The notes: a model not told the origin generated them from the letters alone. 64,000 nucleotides of DNA from Actinacidiphila rubida (GCF_900110255.1 NZ_FODD01000004.1:286843-350842), one strand, 5' to 3'. Positions 16,543 through 26,242 are shown, counted from the stretch's first letter. Translations and numbers: made by a program.

Positions 16543-16770
16543 ATGAGCTTCATGGACACGCTCAAGGACAAGCTGGGCATGTCGAAGGCGAAGACCGACG
16601 ACATGATGCGCCAGCACGGCGACAAGGTCGACCAGGGCATCGACAAGGCCGGGCAGGCCGTCGACTCCAAGACCGGCGGCAAGCACAGCGACCAGGTCCA
16701 GACCGGCGTGGACAAGACGAAGGACGCCGCGCACAAGTACGGCGAGCAGGACGGCGGCGGCCAGTCCTGA
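16543..16770 (+). CDS. Rv0909/MT0933-family small antitoxin-like protein
   Basis: 75 residues, hydrophilic and rich in Lys, Asp and Gly. The pattern DKVDQGIDKAGQAVDSKTGG and the later GVDKTKDAAHKYG match the MT0933 antitoxin family (also resembling CsbD-like stress proteins). Start ATG 16543 follows GGAAGG at good spacing. No toxin gene of the cognate (Rv0910/SRPBCC-like) type is adjacent: the next gene is convergent and unrelated. A function as an orphan antitoxin or a stress-induced hydrophilic protein is therefore open. A GGGTAT at 16418 resembles a sigma-B -10 element but lacks a good -35. Confidence 0.8.
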   Translation: MSFMDTLKDKLGMSKAKTDDMMRQHGDKVDQGIDKAGQAVDSKTGGKHSDQVQTGVDKTKDAAHKYGEQDGGGQS

Positions 16771-16806
16771 TGCCCGCCTGACCTCAGAGCGCCACCTGAA
16801 CCGGAC

Positions 16807-16833
16807 GGCCGCGGACCTCCACCATCCGCGGCC
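16807..16833 (+). terminator. Hairpin after the antitoxin-like gene
   Basis: GGCCGCGGA at 16807-16815 and its exact complement at 16825-16833 flank a nine-base loop. It lies 37 bases after the stop codon. There is no clear T-run, so it is a GC hairpin-type terminator at most. Short GGGCCCCTTCCGTGA-like repeats follow at about 16860-16905. Confidence 0.5.
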
Positions 16834-16942
16834 TGTCCATGTCCGGCGCCCTTCCGTGCCGGGGCCCTATGACGGGGCCCCTTCCGTGACCGGGCCCCTT
16901 CCGTGACGGTGCCCGCGCCGGCCCGCCGCGCGGGCGGCGGCC

Positions 16943-17662
16943 TCAGGTCCAGGCGGCGACGAAGTAGCCGACGCCGTAGGGCGCCGAGTCGTGGAGCAGC
17001 TCGCCCGTCAGATGTGCGTCCTCCGCGGCGCCCGCGAGCACCTGCCAGGGCGCTCGGCCTCCGGCCTTGAGTTCCTGCGCCAGCGCGACGTCGAGGTCCG
17101 CCAGAATGCGTATGTCCGCCCCGGCCAGCGCGGCGGCCACGGCCGCGTCGAAGCCCTCGGCGCGCTCGTCCAGATAGCCGGGCGCCTTCAGGGAGCGGCA
17201 GGCGGTGCCGTCGCCCATCACCAGCAGCGCCACCCGTTCGGCGGACGCGGCCACCGCGCGGCCGGCCGCCGCGCACGTCTCCGGCGCCAGCTGCTCCCCC
17301 ACTCCGAGGCCCTCCACGGGCGCCGCGCTCCATCCGCGCAGCAGCCACGCGGCCACGGCCAGGGAGGCCGGCAGCGGCGCGGCGTCCGCGTCCTGCGGCG
17401 TCGCCGGGCCGGCCGTCCCCAGAGTGACGTCGAGGTCGACGCCGAAGGGGCGGAAGGACCCGGACGTGCCGGGCGGGAAGACTCCCCGGCCCGGGCGCCG
17501 CGCGGGTCCGATCACGACGAGCCGTTCGGGCCGCGAGGCGGCGAGCACGCCGACCGCGTCCTGGCACGCCGCCCGGAGCCCGTCGAGTTCCGGCGCGGCT
17601 CCCGCGGCGACCTCGGGCACGAGCAGCGGCGGGCACGGGCACACGGCGGCGGCGACAAGCAT
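16943..17662 (-). CDS. Class III extradiol dioxygenase-like (LigB/AMMECR1-partner type) protein
   Basis: 239 residues. The N-terminus MLVAAAVCPCPPLLVPE and the later LVVIGPARR, ALLVMGDGTA and YLDERAEGFDAAVAAAL segments fit the LigB-like class III extradiol ring-cleavage fold. True extradiol enzymes bind iron through two His and a Glu; I cannot confirm the His ligands (the first position after ICPH in relatives reads CPCPP here), so activity is doubtful. The start is ATG 17662. It is immediately downstream of miaB on the same strand, separated by about 145 bases. The substrate is unknown. Confidence 0.7.
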   Translation of the reverse strand: MLVAAAVCPCPPLLVPEVAAGAAPELDGLRAACQDAVGVLAASRPERLVVIGPARRPGRGVFPPGTSGSFRPFGVDLDVTLGTAGPATPQDADAAPLPASLAVAAWLLRGWSAAPVEGLGVGEQLAPETCAAAGRAVAASAERVALLVMGDGTACRSLKAPGYLDERAEGFDAAVAAALAGADIRILADLDVALAQELKAGGRAPWQVLAGAAEDAHLTGELLHDSAPYGVGYFVAAWT

Positions 17663-17808
17663 GTGCGGAACCCTACCCGCGCCGCCCACGACGCCCGCGC
17701 CGACGCCCGGCCGACCTGGCGCCCAGGTGAACCGCGCTCGGTCGAGAAACGCGGCCCCCCGTCAGTCCGGGCAGCAGCACCGGGTCAGTCGAGGCCGCGG
17801 CACCGCGC

Positions 17809-19305
17809 TCAGTCCACGGAGCAGCCCGCGACCGGTGCCGGCACCGGCGCGGGGGCGCCGACGGTCGGCAGGCCCAGCATCACGCCGGCCGGCTTGGGAG
17901 GTGCGGCGTTGCGCCGCTCCCAGGCGTCACCGGCGCGGGTGCGGCGCACCGACAGCGCGGGCTTCTCGGCGAGCAGGTGGTGCGGGGCGGCGTAGGTGAT
18001 CTCGACGGTCACCATGTCGCCCGGGCGGACGGGCTCCGCGGGACGCTCGAAGTGGACCAGGCGGTTGTCGGGAGCCCGGCCGGACAGGCGGTGCGTCGCG
18101 TCGTCCTTGCGGCCCTCGCCCTCGGCGACCAGCACCTCGAGGGTGCGGCCGACCTGCTTCTTGTTCTCCTCCCAGGAGATCTCCTCCTGGAGCGCCACCA
18201 GCCGCTCGTACCGCGCCTGGACGACGGCCTTGGGGATCTGGTCCTCCATGTCGGCGGCGGGCGTGCCGGGGCGCTTGCTGTACTGGAACGTGAACGCCTG
18301 CGTGAACCGCGCCTGCCGCACCACATGCAGCGTCTGCTCGAAGTCCTCCTCGGTCTCACCGGGGAAGCCGACGATGATGTCCGTGGTGATGGCCGCGTCG
18401 GGCATGGCGGCGCGGACCTTCTCGATGATGCCGAGGTAGCGGTCCTGGCGGTAGGAGCGCCGCATCGCCTTCAGGACGCGGTCGGAGCCGGACTGCAGGG
18501 GCATGTGCAGCTGGTGCATCACGGTGGGCGTCTCGGCCATGGCGGCGATCACGTCGTCGGTGAAGTCCCGCGGGTGCGGCGAGGTGAAGCGGATCCGCTC
18601 CAGCCCGTCGACCGCTCCGGTGGCCCGCAGCAGCTTGCTGAACGCCTCGCGGTCGCCGATGTCGGAGCCGTACGCGTTGACGTTCTGGCCGAGCAGCGTG
18701 ACCTCGACGACGCCCTCGCCGACCAGCGCCTCGACCTCGGCGAGCACGTCGCCCGGCCGGCGGTCCTTCTCCTTGCCGCGCAGCGCGGGGACGATGCAGA
18801 ACGTGCAGGTGTTGTTGCAGCCGACGGAGATCGCCACCCAGGCCGCGTAGGCGGACTCGCGGCGCGACGGGAGCGTGGAGGGGAACGTCTCCAGGGACTC
18901 GACGATCTCGACCTGCGCCTCCTCCGCGATCCTCGCCCGCTCGAGGAGCACCGGCAGCTGCCCGATGTTGTGGGTGCCGAAGACCACATCGACCCAGGGC
19001 GCGCGCTTGACGATGGTGTCGCGGTCCTTCTGCGCCAGGCAGCCGCCGACCGCGATCTGCATCCCGGGCCGGGCCGCCTTCTTGGGCACGAGCTGGCCGA
19101 GGTTGCCGTAGAGGCGGTTGTCGGCGTTCTCCCGCACCGCACAGGTGTTGAACACGACGACGTCCGCGCCGTCGGCCCCCTCGGGCGCGCGCACGTACCC
19201 GGCGTCCTCCAGGAGGCCGGAGAGGCGTTCGGAGTCGTGCACGTTCATCTGGCACCCATAGGTGCGGATCTCGTAGCTGCGAATGGGTGCGTCCTGCGCG
19301 GTCAT
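17809..19305 (-). CDS. miaB: tRNA-i6A37 methylthiotransferase
   Basis: 498 residues. MiaB is a radical-SAM enzyme that adds a methylthio group to C2 of i6A37 in tRNA. The N-terminal domain holds its auxiliary cluster cysteines ([21 protein letters not shown]). The radical-SAM triad is CNNTCTFC near residue 170. The C-terminal TRAM domain runs through [10 protein letters not shown] to VTVEITYA, and a Streptomyces-type tail of about 50 residues follows. The start is ATG 19305 behind GGAGGG. It shares ancestry with rimO further along this window. MiaA, encoded downstream on the same strand, supplies its substrate. Confidence 0.97.
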   Translation of the reverse strand: MTAQDAPIRSYEIRTYGCQMNVHDSERLSGLLEDAGYVRAPEGADGADVVVFNTCAVRENADNRLYGNLGQLVPKKAARPGMQIAVGGCLAQKDRDTIVKRAPWVDVVFGTHNIGQLPVLLERARIAEEAQVEIVESLETFPSTLPSRRESAYAAWVAISVGCNNTCTFCIVPALRGKEKDRRPGDVLAEVEALVGEGVVEVTLLGQNVNAYGSDIGDREAFSKLLRATGAVDGLERIRFTSPHPRDFTDDVIAAMAETPTVMHQLHMPLQSGSDRVLKAMRRSYRQDRYLGIIEKVRAAMPDAAITTDIIVGFPGETEEDFEQTLHVVRQARFTQAFTFQYSKRPGTPAADMEDQIPKAVVQARYERLVALQEEISWEENKKQVGRTLEVLVAEGEGRKDDATHRLSGRAPDNRLVHFERPAEPVRPGDMVTVEITYAAPHHLLAEKPALSVRRTRAGDAWERRNAAPPKPAGVMLGLPTVGAPAPVPAPVAGCSVD

Positions 19306-19387
19306 GCCCTCCAGAGTAGGTGGTCGCGGGGACAGCCAAGGAACCCGTTCGGCGTACCGGCCGCCCCCTCCAGGTCCGCTGCCGGTG

Positions 19388-20215
19388 TCAGCGTTCGGGC
19401 TCCCCGTCGTGCGACTCCTCCCTGGACAGCAGCGCCGCCGGCGCGGGCGACGCCCCCACCGAGGGCTTCGCGCCGTGACCGTCGCCGCCGTGCCGGCCGC
19501 GGTTCTCCTCCGCGACGAACTCCTGGACCGCGCGGGCACTGTCCAGCAGCTGGGCCGGGAAGACGATCGTGCTGTTCTTCTCCGCCGCGATCTCGCCGAG
19601 GATCTGCAGGTTGCGGAGCTGGAGGGCCACCGGATGGTCGGCGATGACGTCCGCCGCCTCGGCCAGCCGGTCGGCGCTGAGCGCCTCGCCCTCGGCCGCG
19701 ATGATCTTCGCGCGCTTCTCCCGCTCGGCCTCGGCCTGCCGTGCCATGGCCCGCTGCATCGTCACCGGCAGCTCGATGTCCTTCAGCTCGACCAGGGACA
19801 CGAACACGCCCCACTGCTGGGTGGTGCGGTCGAGGATCTCCCGGATGGCGAGGTTGAGCGTCTGGGTGTCGGTCAGCACCTGGTCCAGGAGCGAGCGGCC
19901 GACGATGTTCCGTACGGTCGTCTGCGCGATCTGGCCGACCGCCGCGGAGACGTTCTCGATCTCCACGATGGACTTCACCGCGTCGACCCGCCGGTAGTAG
20001 GCCACCGCGGCCACCCCGATCGAGACGTTGTCCTGGGTGATCACCTGCTGCGACGGCACCGGCATGGTGACCGTGCGCAGGCTGACCTTCATCATGCGGT
20101 CGCTGATCGGGATCATGAGATGGAAGCCGGGCTTGCGGACCCCGTGCAGCCGCCCCAGCCGGAACACCACACCGCGCTCGTACTGCCGCACGACGGCGAC
20201 TCCCAGATTCGGCAT
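19388..20215 (-). CDS. SPFH/Band 7 (slipin, stomatin-like) protein
   Basis: 275 residues. It shows the slipin pattern: [11 protein letters not shown] entry, the PGFHLMIP segment, [17 protein letters not shown], then [21 protein letters not shown], the oligomerisation coiled coil. Slipins form ring assemblies on membrane microdomains. An N-terminal transmembrane helix, usual for the family, is very short or missing here; the first 10 residues are only mildly hydrophobic. The C-terminal 45 residues are Gly, Ser and charged. ATG 20215 has AGGAGGAGG upstream. No NfeD partner gene is adjacent. Confidence 0.92.
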   Translation of the reverse strand: MPNLGVAVVRQYERGVVFRLGRLHGVRKPGFHLMIPISDRMMKVSLRTVTMPVPSQQVITQDNVSIGVAAVAYYRRVDAVKSIVEIENVSAAVGQIAQTTVRNIVGRSLLDQVLTDTQTLNLAIREILDRTTQQWGVFVSLVELKDIELPVTMQRAMARQAEAEREKRAKIIAAEGEALSADRLAEAADVIADHPVALQLRNLQILGEIAAEKNSTIVFPAQLLDSARAVQEFVAEENRGRHGGDGHGAKPSVGASPAPAALLSREESHDGEPER

Positions 20216-20301
20216 GTCCGCCTCCTCCTGTCGGCCCCCTCCTCCAGCATCGCTCCGCTCGGCCTTCCGCGGACCGGCGCGGCCTGGCAGGATCCCGCTC
20301 C

Positions 20302-21336
20302 ATGAACGTCACCGGCCTGGGCGCACGCACACGCGGCCGGCTCCGCGCGCACGTGCACCGGGCCGGCGGGCGGCGGCGCGTGCTGCAGGCGGTCCTGGCC
20401 GGGGCGTCGGCGCTCGCGCTGCTGCTGTGGTGGCTGCTGCCGTCGCAGGGACCCTCGTACCCGCACCGGCCGCTCTCGCTGGCCACAGGCGTCGCCAACG
20501 GCGTCTACGAGACGTACGGGAAGCTGCTCAAGGCCGACCTGCGGACGGCATTGCCGGGCGTGCGGGTCGACCTGCTCCAGACCGAGGGGTCGGTCGACAA
20601 CATCAAGCGGGTCGCCTCGGGCAAGGCGGACTTCACCATCGCCGCGGCCGACGCCGTGGCGAACTACCACGGGCCGGGGAAGGCCGATCTGCGGGCCTGC
20701 GCGCGGCTCTACGACGACTACATGCAGCTGGTGGTGCCGCGCGACTCCACCGTGACGTCGGCCCGCGACCTGCGCGGCAAGACCGTCGGCATCGGCCAGG
20801 CGGACTCGGGCGTCAGCCTGATCACACGGCGGCTGCTCACCGCGGCGGGCCTGGACGTCACCAAGGACGTGAAGGCCGTGCCCGTGGGCATCGACCAGGC
20901 GCCCGCGATGCTGCTCAGCGGCCGGCTCGACGCCTTCTTCTGGTCGGGCGGCCTGCCGACCGCCGCCATCGCGGCGATGGCCAACCCCGTGCCCAGGATC
21001 CGGCTGGTGCAGCTCGGTGACCTGGTGCCCAGGCTCCACACCATGGGCAGCCAGATGCAGTACTACCGGCAGGCGGTCATGCCGGCCGACGCCTACCCCA
21101 AGGTGCAGGACGGGCAGACGATCGCGACCATCGCCGTCGCGAACCTGCTGGTCACCACCGACCACGCGGACACCGGGCTGGTCGAGCGGCTGACCCGGGC
21201 GGTGATCGACAGCAGGGACGCGATCGGCAAGGAGGTGCACGCGGCCCAGCTGGTGGACCTGCGGACCGCGGTGTTCACCGATCCGCTGCCGCTGCACACG
21301 GGTGCGGAGCGCTACTACCGCTCGGTCAAGCCGTAG
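20302..21336 (+). CDS. TAXI-family TRAP transporter solute-binding protein
   Basis: 344 residues. A basic N-terminus of about 28 residues is followed by one hydrophobic segment ([14 protein letters not shown]), a signal anchor or uncleaved signal. The rest is a TAXI-type periplasmic-binding fold: [41 protein letters not shown] and [14 protein letters not shown]. Binding partners are usually glutamate-like or dicarboxylate solutes. No TRAP permease (DctM/QM) gene lies nearby, so it is an orphan here. It is divergent from the slipin gene and converges on a sensor-kinase gene 49 bases away, so it could serve as a ligand-binding partner of that sensor; this is inference. Confidence 0.88.
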   Translation: MNVTGLGARTRGRLRAHVHRAGGRRRVLQAVLAGASALALLLWWLLPSQGPSYPHRPLSLATGVANGVYETYGKLLKADLRTALPGVRVDLLQTEGSVDNIKRVASGKADFTIAAADAVANYHGPGKADLRACARLYDDYMQLVVPRDSTVTSARDLRGKTVGIGQADSGVSLITRRLLTAAGLDVTKDVKAVPVGIDQAPAMLLSGRLDAFFWSGGLPTAAIAAMANPVPRIRLVQLGDLVPRLHTMGSQMQYYRQAVMPADAYPKVQDGQTIATIAVANLLVTTDHADTGLVERLTRAVIDSRDAIGKEVHAAQLVDLRTAVFTDPLPLHTGAERYYRSVKP

Positions 21337-21385
21337 CGGACACGGCGGCCCCGGGGACGCGGCCGCGCTCCCGGCCCGGCGGTGC

Positions 21386-22813
21386 TCAGCCGGTGGGGAC
21401 GGGCGCGGTGCGCGGGACCGTCAGGACGACCTCCAGGCCGTGCGGCTCGCGCTTGGTGTAGGAGATGGCCCCGCCGCCCTGGCTGAGCAGGGCGCGGGCG
21501 ATGGACAGCCCGAGGCCCGAGCCGTGCACGTTCTGGTGGCGGGCGCTGCGCCAGAACCGGTCGCCGATGCGGTCGATCTCGTCGTCGGCGAGCCCGGGGC
21601 CGTGGTCCGCGACACGAACCGCCACCTGATCCAGGCCGCCGTCCACCGCGACCGTGACCGACTCCCCCACAGGGGTGAACTTGATCGCGTTGTCGAGCAC
21701 CGCGTCCAGCGCGCTGGACAGCGCGACCTTGTCCGCCCAGGCCTCCACCGGGCTGTCGCCGGTCGCGACGCGGAACGTCAGCGTCACCCCCGCGTGTTCC
21801 GCGGCCGCCTCCCAGGCCGCGGCCCGGACGCGGGCCAGCTCGGCGATGTCGGTGACCGCCAGGTGGCTGCCGGAGCGCTCCGCGACGGCCAGGCCGAGCA
21901 GGTCGTCCAGCACCTGGGCGAGGCGGTGGCCCTCCTCCTTGACCGACTCGGCCTCGGTGTGGCCGGCCGGAAGTTCGAGGCCGAGCAGCTCGATCCGCAG
22001 CAGCAGCGCCGACAGCGGGTTGCGCAGCTGGTGGGAGGCGTCCGCGACGAAGGCGCGCTGCTGTTCCAGGACCGCCTCGACGTTGTCGGCCATCTCGTTG
22101 AACGAGCGGGCGAGCCGGCGCAGCTCCGGGGGGCCGCCGGCGGCCCCCACCCGGGAGGCCATCCGGCCGGTGGCGATGTCGTGCGTGACCCGGTCCAGCT
22201 TGGCGACGGGCAGCAGCACCCAGGCCGTCAGGCGGACCGCGAAGAGCATGGCGATCGCCATGGCCGCCAGCTCGCCGGCGATCAGCAGCAGCCAGCCGTG
22301 CAGGATCCTGCCCCGCAGGGCGCCGGTCGGGGACTCGGTGACGACCACCGCGACGACGTCGCCGTCCCGCACGATCGGGGAGGCGATGGCCAGTTCGCGG
22401 CTCTGCCAGGGCCACACCTGCTCCGGGTCGTGGGCGCGCCGGCCCAGCAGCGCGGAGTAGTAGGCGTCGAAGAGCTCGCCGTCGACCGGCATCCGCCAGC
22501 CCGCCGGAGCGGCGGCCATGGCCGTGCGGTCGCGGTAGAAGACGCCCGCGCTGATGCCGTAGAGCTGCTGATAGCGGTCGAGTTCGGTGCGCAGGGTGTG
22601 CAGCCGCTCGGCGTCCGCGCTGTCGACCTCGGTCCCCTCGCCGTGCGCGGTGACGAACTGCGCGAGCGCGGCGAAGCGCGTCGTGTCGTCGATCCGGTCG
22701 ACGACGACGCGCTGCTGCTGGGCCGCCGCCTGGCTGGCGGCCAGCGGGAAGCCCAGCGCCAGCAGGACGCCGGCCATCAGCACGATGAGCAGCGGCAGCA
22801 GTCGGGTGCGCAC
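21386..22813 (-). CDS. Sensor histidine kinase of a two-component system
   Basis: 475 residues. An N-terminal helix (LLPLLIVLMAGVLLALGF), an extracytoplasmic domain of about 145 residues and a second helix (LLLIAGELAAMAIAMLFA) are followed by HAMP, HisKA with the phosphoaccepting His in DASHQLRNPLSALLL, and HATPase with DNAIKF (N box), DHGPGL (G1) and GSGLGLSIA (G2). The start is GTG 22813 behind GGAGGC, 24 bases after its response regulator stop, so the two are one operon. In S. coelicolor the syntenic pair (SCO5784/5785, from memory) has been linked to the onset of secondary metabolism. The signal is unknown. Confidence 0.95.
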   Translation of the reverse strand: MRTRLLPLLIVLMAGVLLALGFPLAASQAAAQQQRVVVDRIDDTTRFAALAQFVTAHGEGTEVDSADAERLHTLRTELDRYQQLYGISAGVFYRDRTAMAAAPAGWRMPVDGELFDAYYSALLGRRAHDPEQVWPWQSRELAIASPIVRDGDVVAVVVTESPTGALRGRILHGWLLLIAGELAAMAIAMLFAVRLTAWVLLPVAKLDRVTHDIATGRMASRVGAAGGPPELRRLARSFNEMADNVEAVLEQQRAFVADASHQLRNPLSALLLRIELLGLELPAGHTEAESVKEEGHRLAQVLDDLLGLAVAERSGSHLAVTDIAELARVRAAAWEAAAEHAGVTLTFRVATGDSPVEAWADKVALSSALDAVLDNAIKFTPVGESVTVAVDGGLDQVAVRVADHGPGLADDEIDRIGDRFWRSARHQNVHGSGLGLSIARALLSQGGGAISYTKREPHGLEVVLTVPRTAPVPTG

Positions 22814-22837
22814 GGCGGTGCCTCCGGACGGGCTCGG

Positions 22838-23590
22838 TCAGCCGACCGGTACGACGAGCCGGTATCCCACGCCCCGGACCGTCTCGATCATGGCCGGGGT
22901 GCGGAGCTTGGACCGCAGCGAGGCGACGTGCACCTCCAGGGTGCGCCCGGTGCCCTCCCAGGCGGTGCGCCACACCTCGCTGATGATCTGCTCGCGGCGG
23001 AACACGACGCCGGGGCGCTGCGCCAGCAGCGCCAGCAGGTCGAACTCCTTGCGCGTGAGGGCCACCGAGGCGCCGTCGACGGTCACCTGACGGGTCGGCA
23101 GGTCGATGGCCACGCCGCCGAGCCGCAGCGGGGCGCTGGCGGGGCCGTCGGCCTCGACGGCCGTCGCCGCGCCCGGCGCGGGCGCCGGGACGCCGTGCTG
23201 CCCGGCCGCGGCGGGCGGGCGCAGCGGCGGGCGCCGGCCGACGGCGTGGATACGGGCGAGCAGTTCGCCGGTGTCGTAGGGCTTGACGACGTAGTCGTCC
23301 GCGCCGAGGTTCAGGCCGTGGATGCGCGAGCGGACGTCGGCGCGCGCGGTGACCATGATCACCGGGGTGGTGGTGCGCCGCCTGATGCGGCTGCACACCT
23401 CGAAGCCGTCCTGGTCGGGCAGGCCCAGGTCCAGCAGCACGCAGTCGAATCCCGGGCCCTCGGCGGGCAGCAGCGCCTGGATGGCCTCCTCGCCGCTGCG
23501 GGCGTGCCGGACCTCGAAGCCGTGCCTGCCGAGCACGGCGGAAAGGGCGGCGGCGACCCGGTCGTCGTCCTCCACGAGCAGCAGTCGCAT
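22838..23590 (-). CDS. OmpR/PhoB-type response regulator
   Basis: 250 residues. The receiver domain has the acidic pair in VEDDD, the phosphoacceptor Asp in LLDLGLPD, Thr in MVTARAD and Lys in VKPYD. After an unusually long Pro/Ala linker of about 35 residues comes the winged-helix domain (LTRKEFDLLALLAQRPG, REQIISEVW, RTLEVHVASLRSKL, VRGVGYRL). The start is ATG 23590, with GGAGGAGGTG upstream. First gene of the operon with the sensor kinase. The linker length is longer than usual for the family and may loosen coupling between domains. Confidence 0.96.
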   Translation of the reverse strand: MRLLLVEDDDRVAAALSAVLGRHGFEVRHARSGEEAIQALLPAEGPGFDCVLLDLGLPDQDGFEVCSRIRRRTTTPVIMVTARADVRSRIHGLNLGADDYVVKPYDTGELLARIHAVGRRPPLRPPAAAGQHGVPAPAPGAATAVEADGPASAPLRLGGVAIDLPTRQVTVDGASVALTRKEFDLLALLAQRPGVVFRREQIISEVWRTAWEGTGRTLEVHVASLRSKLRTPAMIETVRGVGYRLVVPVG

Positions 23591-23917
23591 GCGTCACCTC
23601 CTCCTCATCAGGCTCGGTGCAGGACGGCCCGGCGCACCCGGGGGCTTCCGCATGTTCACGGAACTGTTCCCCGGCGACCGGGTCATGGTCGTGTCCGACC
23701 GAATCCACCCCGATCGGGGAGGGTGCGTCAAGGGCGTACCGGCACATGCGCCGGACCGTTACCGAGCCGGTACGCGTCGCAAGCGCCGGTGGTGTCCGCC
23801 GGGTGCGCCGGACGGAGTGCCTCCGCGCACCGCGCCGAGGGGGGACCGTCGCTTGACGTGGGCAGTCGCAGTGAGTTGCATACGCTTTGTGACCGCACTC
23901 CTTCCGGGGGCCGCTGC
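23591..23917. other. Intergenic region between response regulator and flavin monooxygenase
   Basis: 327 bases carrying two divergent promoters. I see no clear dyad operator. A TTGACG at about 23853 followed by TACGCT is a possible but poorly spaced plus-strand promoter. Nothing else was recognised. Confidence 0.4.
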
Positions 23918-25660
23918 GTGGACCCGGTGATCGTCGCGGGGGCCGGCCCGGTGGGCCTGACCCTCGCTCTCGCGCTGGCCCGCCGCGACGTCCCCGTCAT
24001 CGTGCTCGACGGAGCGGAGGCGCCGGACGGACCCGAAGGACTGCACCGCCCCCGCACCGCCGTACTCGGCCCGGACACCGCCGCCCTCCTGGAACGGCTC
24101 GGCTACGAGGGCCTGCGCCGGGACGGCGCCACCTGGGCCGCCTGGCGGACGCTGCGGCGCCGCACCGAACTGGAGCGGATCGAGTTCGGTCCCGAACCAT
24201 CGGGCGCTCCCGTGCACATCGCCCAGCACCTGCTGGAACACGGCCTGCGCCAGGCCCTGTTGTCCTGCGGTTCGGTCCGGCTCGTGCCGGGCTGCCGCCT
24301 GGACGCCCTGGAGCAGGACCGGCAGGGGGTGAGCGTGCACACCCGCGGCACCGAGGAGACCTGGTGGCGCGGCAGCTTCCTCGTGGGCTGCGACGGCCCG
24401 CGCTCCACGGTCCGCAAGCTGCTCGGCGTGCGCTTCCCCGGCCGGACGGCCGTCGACCGGCAGGCGGTGGCGGTGCTGCGCACCGAACTCCCCGAGCCGG
24501 GCGTCGCGTTGCTGCACCGTGATCCGCCCGGGGCACCCGCCGGCCAGGAGATCACCGCCCGCCCGCTGCCGGACGGGCTGTGGCGGCTGGACTGGCTGCT
24601 GCCCTCCCAGCCACGGCAGTTGACCTCCGACGCCCTCGTCGAACGGCTGCGGTCCACCCTCACCGCCTGGTGCGGCCGCGTGGTGCCGTACGAGCTCGTG
24701 GGCTCCGCCGACCACCCGGTGCACCAGCGGCTGGCCCGGCGCTGGAGGGCCGGCCGGGTCTTCCTGGCCGGCGACTCGGCCCATCTGATGGGCGCACTGG
24801 GGGCGCAGAGCGTCGAGGAGGGGCTGCGCGACGCGGAGAACCTCTCCTGGAAACTGTCGCTGGCCTGGCACGACGGGGCCTCCCCGCTCCTGCTGGACAG
24901 CTACGAGTCCGAGCGCCGCGGCGCCGTGGGCGCCCGCCTGCGCGCCACCGACCAGGCGCTGCCCCTGGTCAGGGCGAGCGGCGCCTGGCAGACCGTGCGG
25001 CAGTCGCTGCTGTCGGGCTCGGCCCGCGGCCAGGCCGAGCTGCTGACCGACAGCCACCTGGGCCGCGGCGCGGCCGCCGCCACCTCGGTGTACGGGCGGT
25101 CGCCGCTTTCGCTGCCCGCGCCGCGCGGCGGCGGCAGGTCGGGGGCGTCGCCCCTGATCGCCGGATGCGCCACCCCGGCCGGCGGCATCGTCGAGGACGT
25201 GCCGGTGATCTCCCTGGAGGGCACGCCGGGACGGCTGCGCGACCGGCTCGGGCGCGGGCTCGTGGTGGTCCTCGTCGCTCCCGGCACGGGCGTCTGGGAG
25301 TCCCGGCACTGGCTGACGGCCGGGCTGATGCCGCGGCTGGCCTCGGCGGTGGCCGCGCTGCCGACCGACGCGGAGCTGGTCGTCGCGGAGACGTACCCGG
25401 GCGCCACGGCCCACAGCGTGCTGCTCGTCCGGCCCGACGGGCGCCTGGTGACGGTGATGGTGGGGTGCCGGCCGGCGGAGCTGTACTCCTACGCCGACCT
25501 GGCGCGCGGCGGCCCGCCGTCAGCGGTCGGGACGGTGGAGGACACCACCGTGCCCGGACCGGCCGGTCCGGATGACGCCGAGGACGAATCCGAGAGCGGC
25601 CCGGCGGCCGGCCGGGCGGGCGGCGCCGGCGGCCGGCGGGTCGGCGGGCGCACCCGGTAG
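23918..25660 (+). CDS. FAD-dependent aromatic-type monooxygenase
   Basis: 580 residues, group A flavin monooxygenase (PHBH/MhpA fold). Visible are the dinucleotide motif VAGAGPVGLTLALALAR at the N-terminus, the DG fingerprint VGCDGPRSTVRKLLG near residue 165, and the GD motif FLAGDSAHLMGALGAQ with EGLRDAENLSWKL near residue 285. The C-terminal 170 residues resemble the thioredoxin-like extension of phenol-hydroxylase relatives, and a low-complexity acidic then Gly/Arg tail ends the protein. It would hydroxylate an aromatic or polyketide-like substrate using NAD(P)H and O2; the substrate cannot be named. Start GTG 23918 has GGGGG upstream. No biosynthetic cluster surrounds it. Confidence 0.9.
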   Translation: MDPVIVAGAGPVGLTLALALARRDVPVIVLDGAEAPDGPEGLHRPRTAVLGPDTAALLERLGYEGLRRDGATWAAWRTLRRRTELERIEFGPEPSGAPVHIAQHLLEHGLRQALLSCGSVRLVPGCRLDALEQDRQGVSVHTRGTEETWWRGSFLVGCDGPRSTVRKLLGVRFPGRTAVDRQAVAVLRTELPEPGVALLHRDPPGAPAGQEITARPLPDGLWRLDWLLPSQPRQLTSDALVERLRSTLTAWCGRVVPYELVGSADHPVHQRLARRWRAGRVFLAGDSAHLMGALGAQSVEEGLRDAENLSWKLSLAWHDGASPLLLDSYESERRGAVGARLRATDQALPLVRASGAWQTVRQSLLSGSARGQAELLTDSHLGRGAAAATSVYGRSPLSLPAPRGGGRSGASPLIAGCATPAGGIVEDVPVISLEGTPGRLRDRLGRGLVVVLVAPGTGVWESRHWLTAGLMPRLASAVAALPTDAELVVAETYPGATAHSVLLVRPDGRLVTVMVGCRPAELYSYADLARGGPPSAVGTVEDTTVPGPAGPDDAEDESESGPAAGRAGGAGGRRVGGRTR

Positions 25661-25783
25661 GGCGGCGTCCGCGCACGTCGGCCGCCCGGCGCGCGGACCT
25701 GCCGCGCTCCCCGCCGATGACGCCCGTGCGCGGTCCCCCTGTGGTCGCGCAAGCGGGCGGCAGGTTGCGCGATGGTGGATTTT

Positions 25784-25799
25784 CTCCGACCAGTAGTAG
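25784..25799. promoter_or_regulatory. Candidate BlaI operator, site A
   Basis: CTCCGAC-CA-GTAGTAG, an imperfect 7-2-7 dyad 51 bases before the blaI-like start. Its right arm is identical to sites B (28673) and C (28838). The position suits autoregulation. Confidence 0.6.
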
Positions 25800-25849
25800 C
25801 TTGAGCAGCGCGAAGAGAGCTCTGCTGGTGCGGGAGAAGGAGGTGTCGG

Positions 25850-26239
25850 GTGCCGGAGAGGAACGGGCGTGGGGAGGCCCGGCGACGGGCCCGGGGCGAG
25901 CTGGAGGGCGAGGTGCTGGCGGCCCTGTGGGCGGCGGGCGGGCCGGTGACGGCGGCCGTGGTCCAGGAGAGCGTGCCCGGCGCCGCGTACACGACGGTGC
26001 TGACGATCCTGACGCGGCTGTGCGACAAGGGCCTGGTGACCAGGCGCCGCGAGGGCCGCGGCCACGTGTACGCGCCCGTCGACGACCAGGCCGGGGTCGT
26101 GGCCGCGGGGATGCACTCGCTGCTGGACGAGGGCGGCGACCGCGCGGCGGTGCTGGCCCGGTTCGTGTCGGACCTGTCCGACGAGGACGAGCAGCTGCTG
26201 GAGCAGTTGCTGCACGGCGAGCTGCCCGACCGGGAGTGA
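25850..26239 (+). CDS. BlaI/MecI/CopY-family transcriptional repressor
   Basis: 129 residues. The winged-helix domain covers LEGEVLAALWAAGGPVTAAVVQE to AYTTVLTILTRLCDKGLVTRRREGRGHVY, the exact BlaI/MecI signature including the recognition helix TTVLTILTRL. A short C-terminal dimerisation region follows. These repressors bind TACA/TGTA-type dyads and are inactivated by cleavage after an M56 membrane peptidase senses a signal. The start is GTG 25850 with AAGGAGGTG upstream. An M56 peptidase gene starts three bases after the stop, so the pair forms a complete sensor-repressor module. The basic N-terminal 15 residues are extra relative to BlaI. Confidence 0.93.
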   Translation: MPERNGRGEARRRARGELEGEVLAALWAAGGPVTAAVVQESVPGAAYTTVLTILTRLCDKGLVTRRREGRGHVYAPVDDQAGVVAAGMHSLLDEGGDRAAVLARFVSDLSDEDEQLLEQLLHGELPDRE

Positions 26240-26242
26240 CAC

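Noticed and set aside
16855..16920. GGGCCCCTTCCGTGA-like short repeats considered as a regulatory array
   Set aside because: Only two or three imperfect copies in GC-rich intergenic sequence, with no gene start nearby.
21302..23917. Extension of the flavin monooxygenase frame upstream to 21302
   Set aside because: It runs antisense through the sensor kinase and regulator genes. The conserved flavin-binding entry begins just after GTG 23918.
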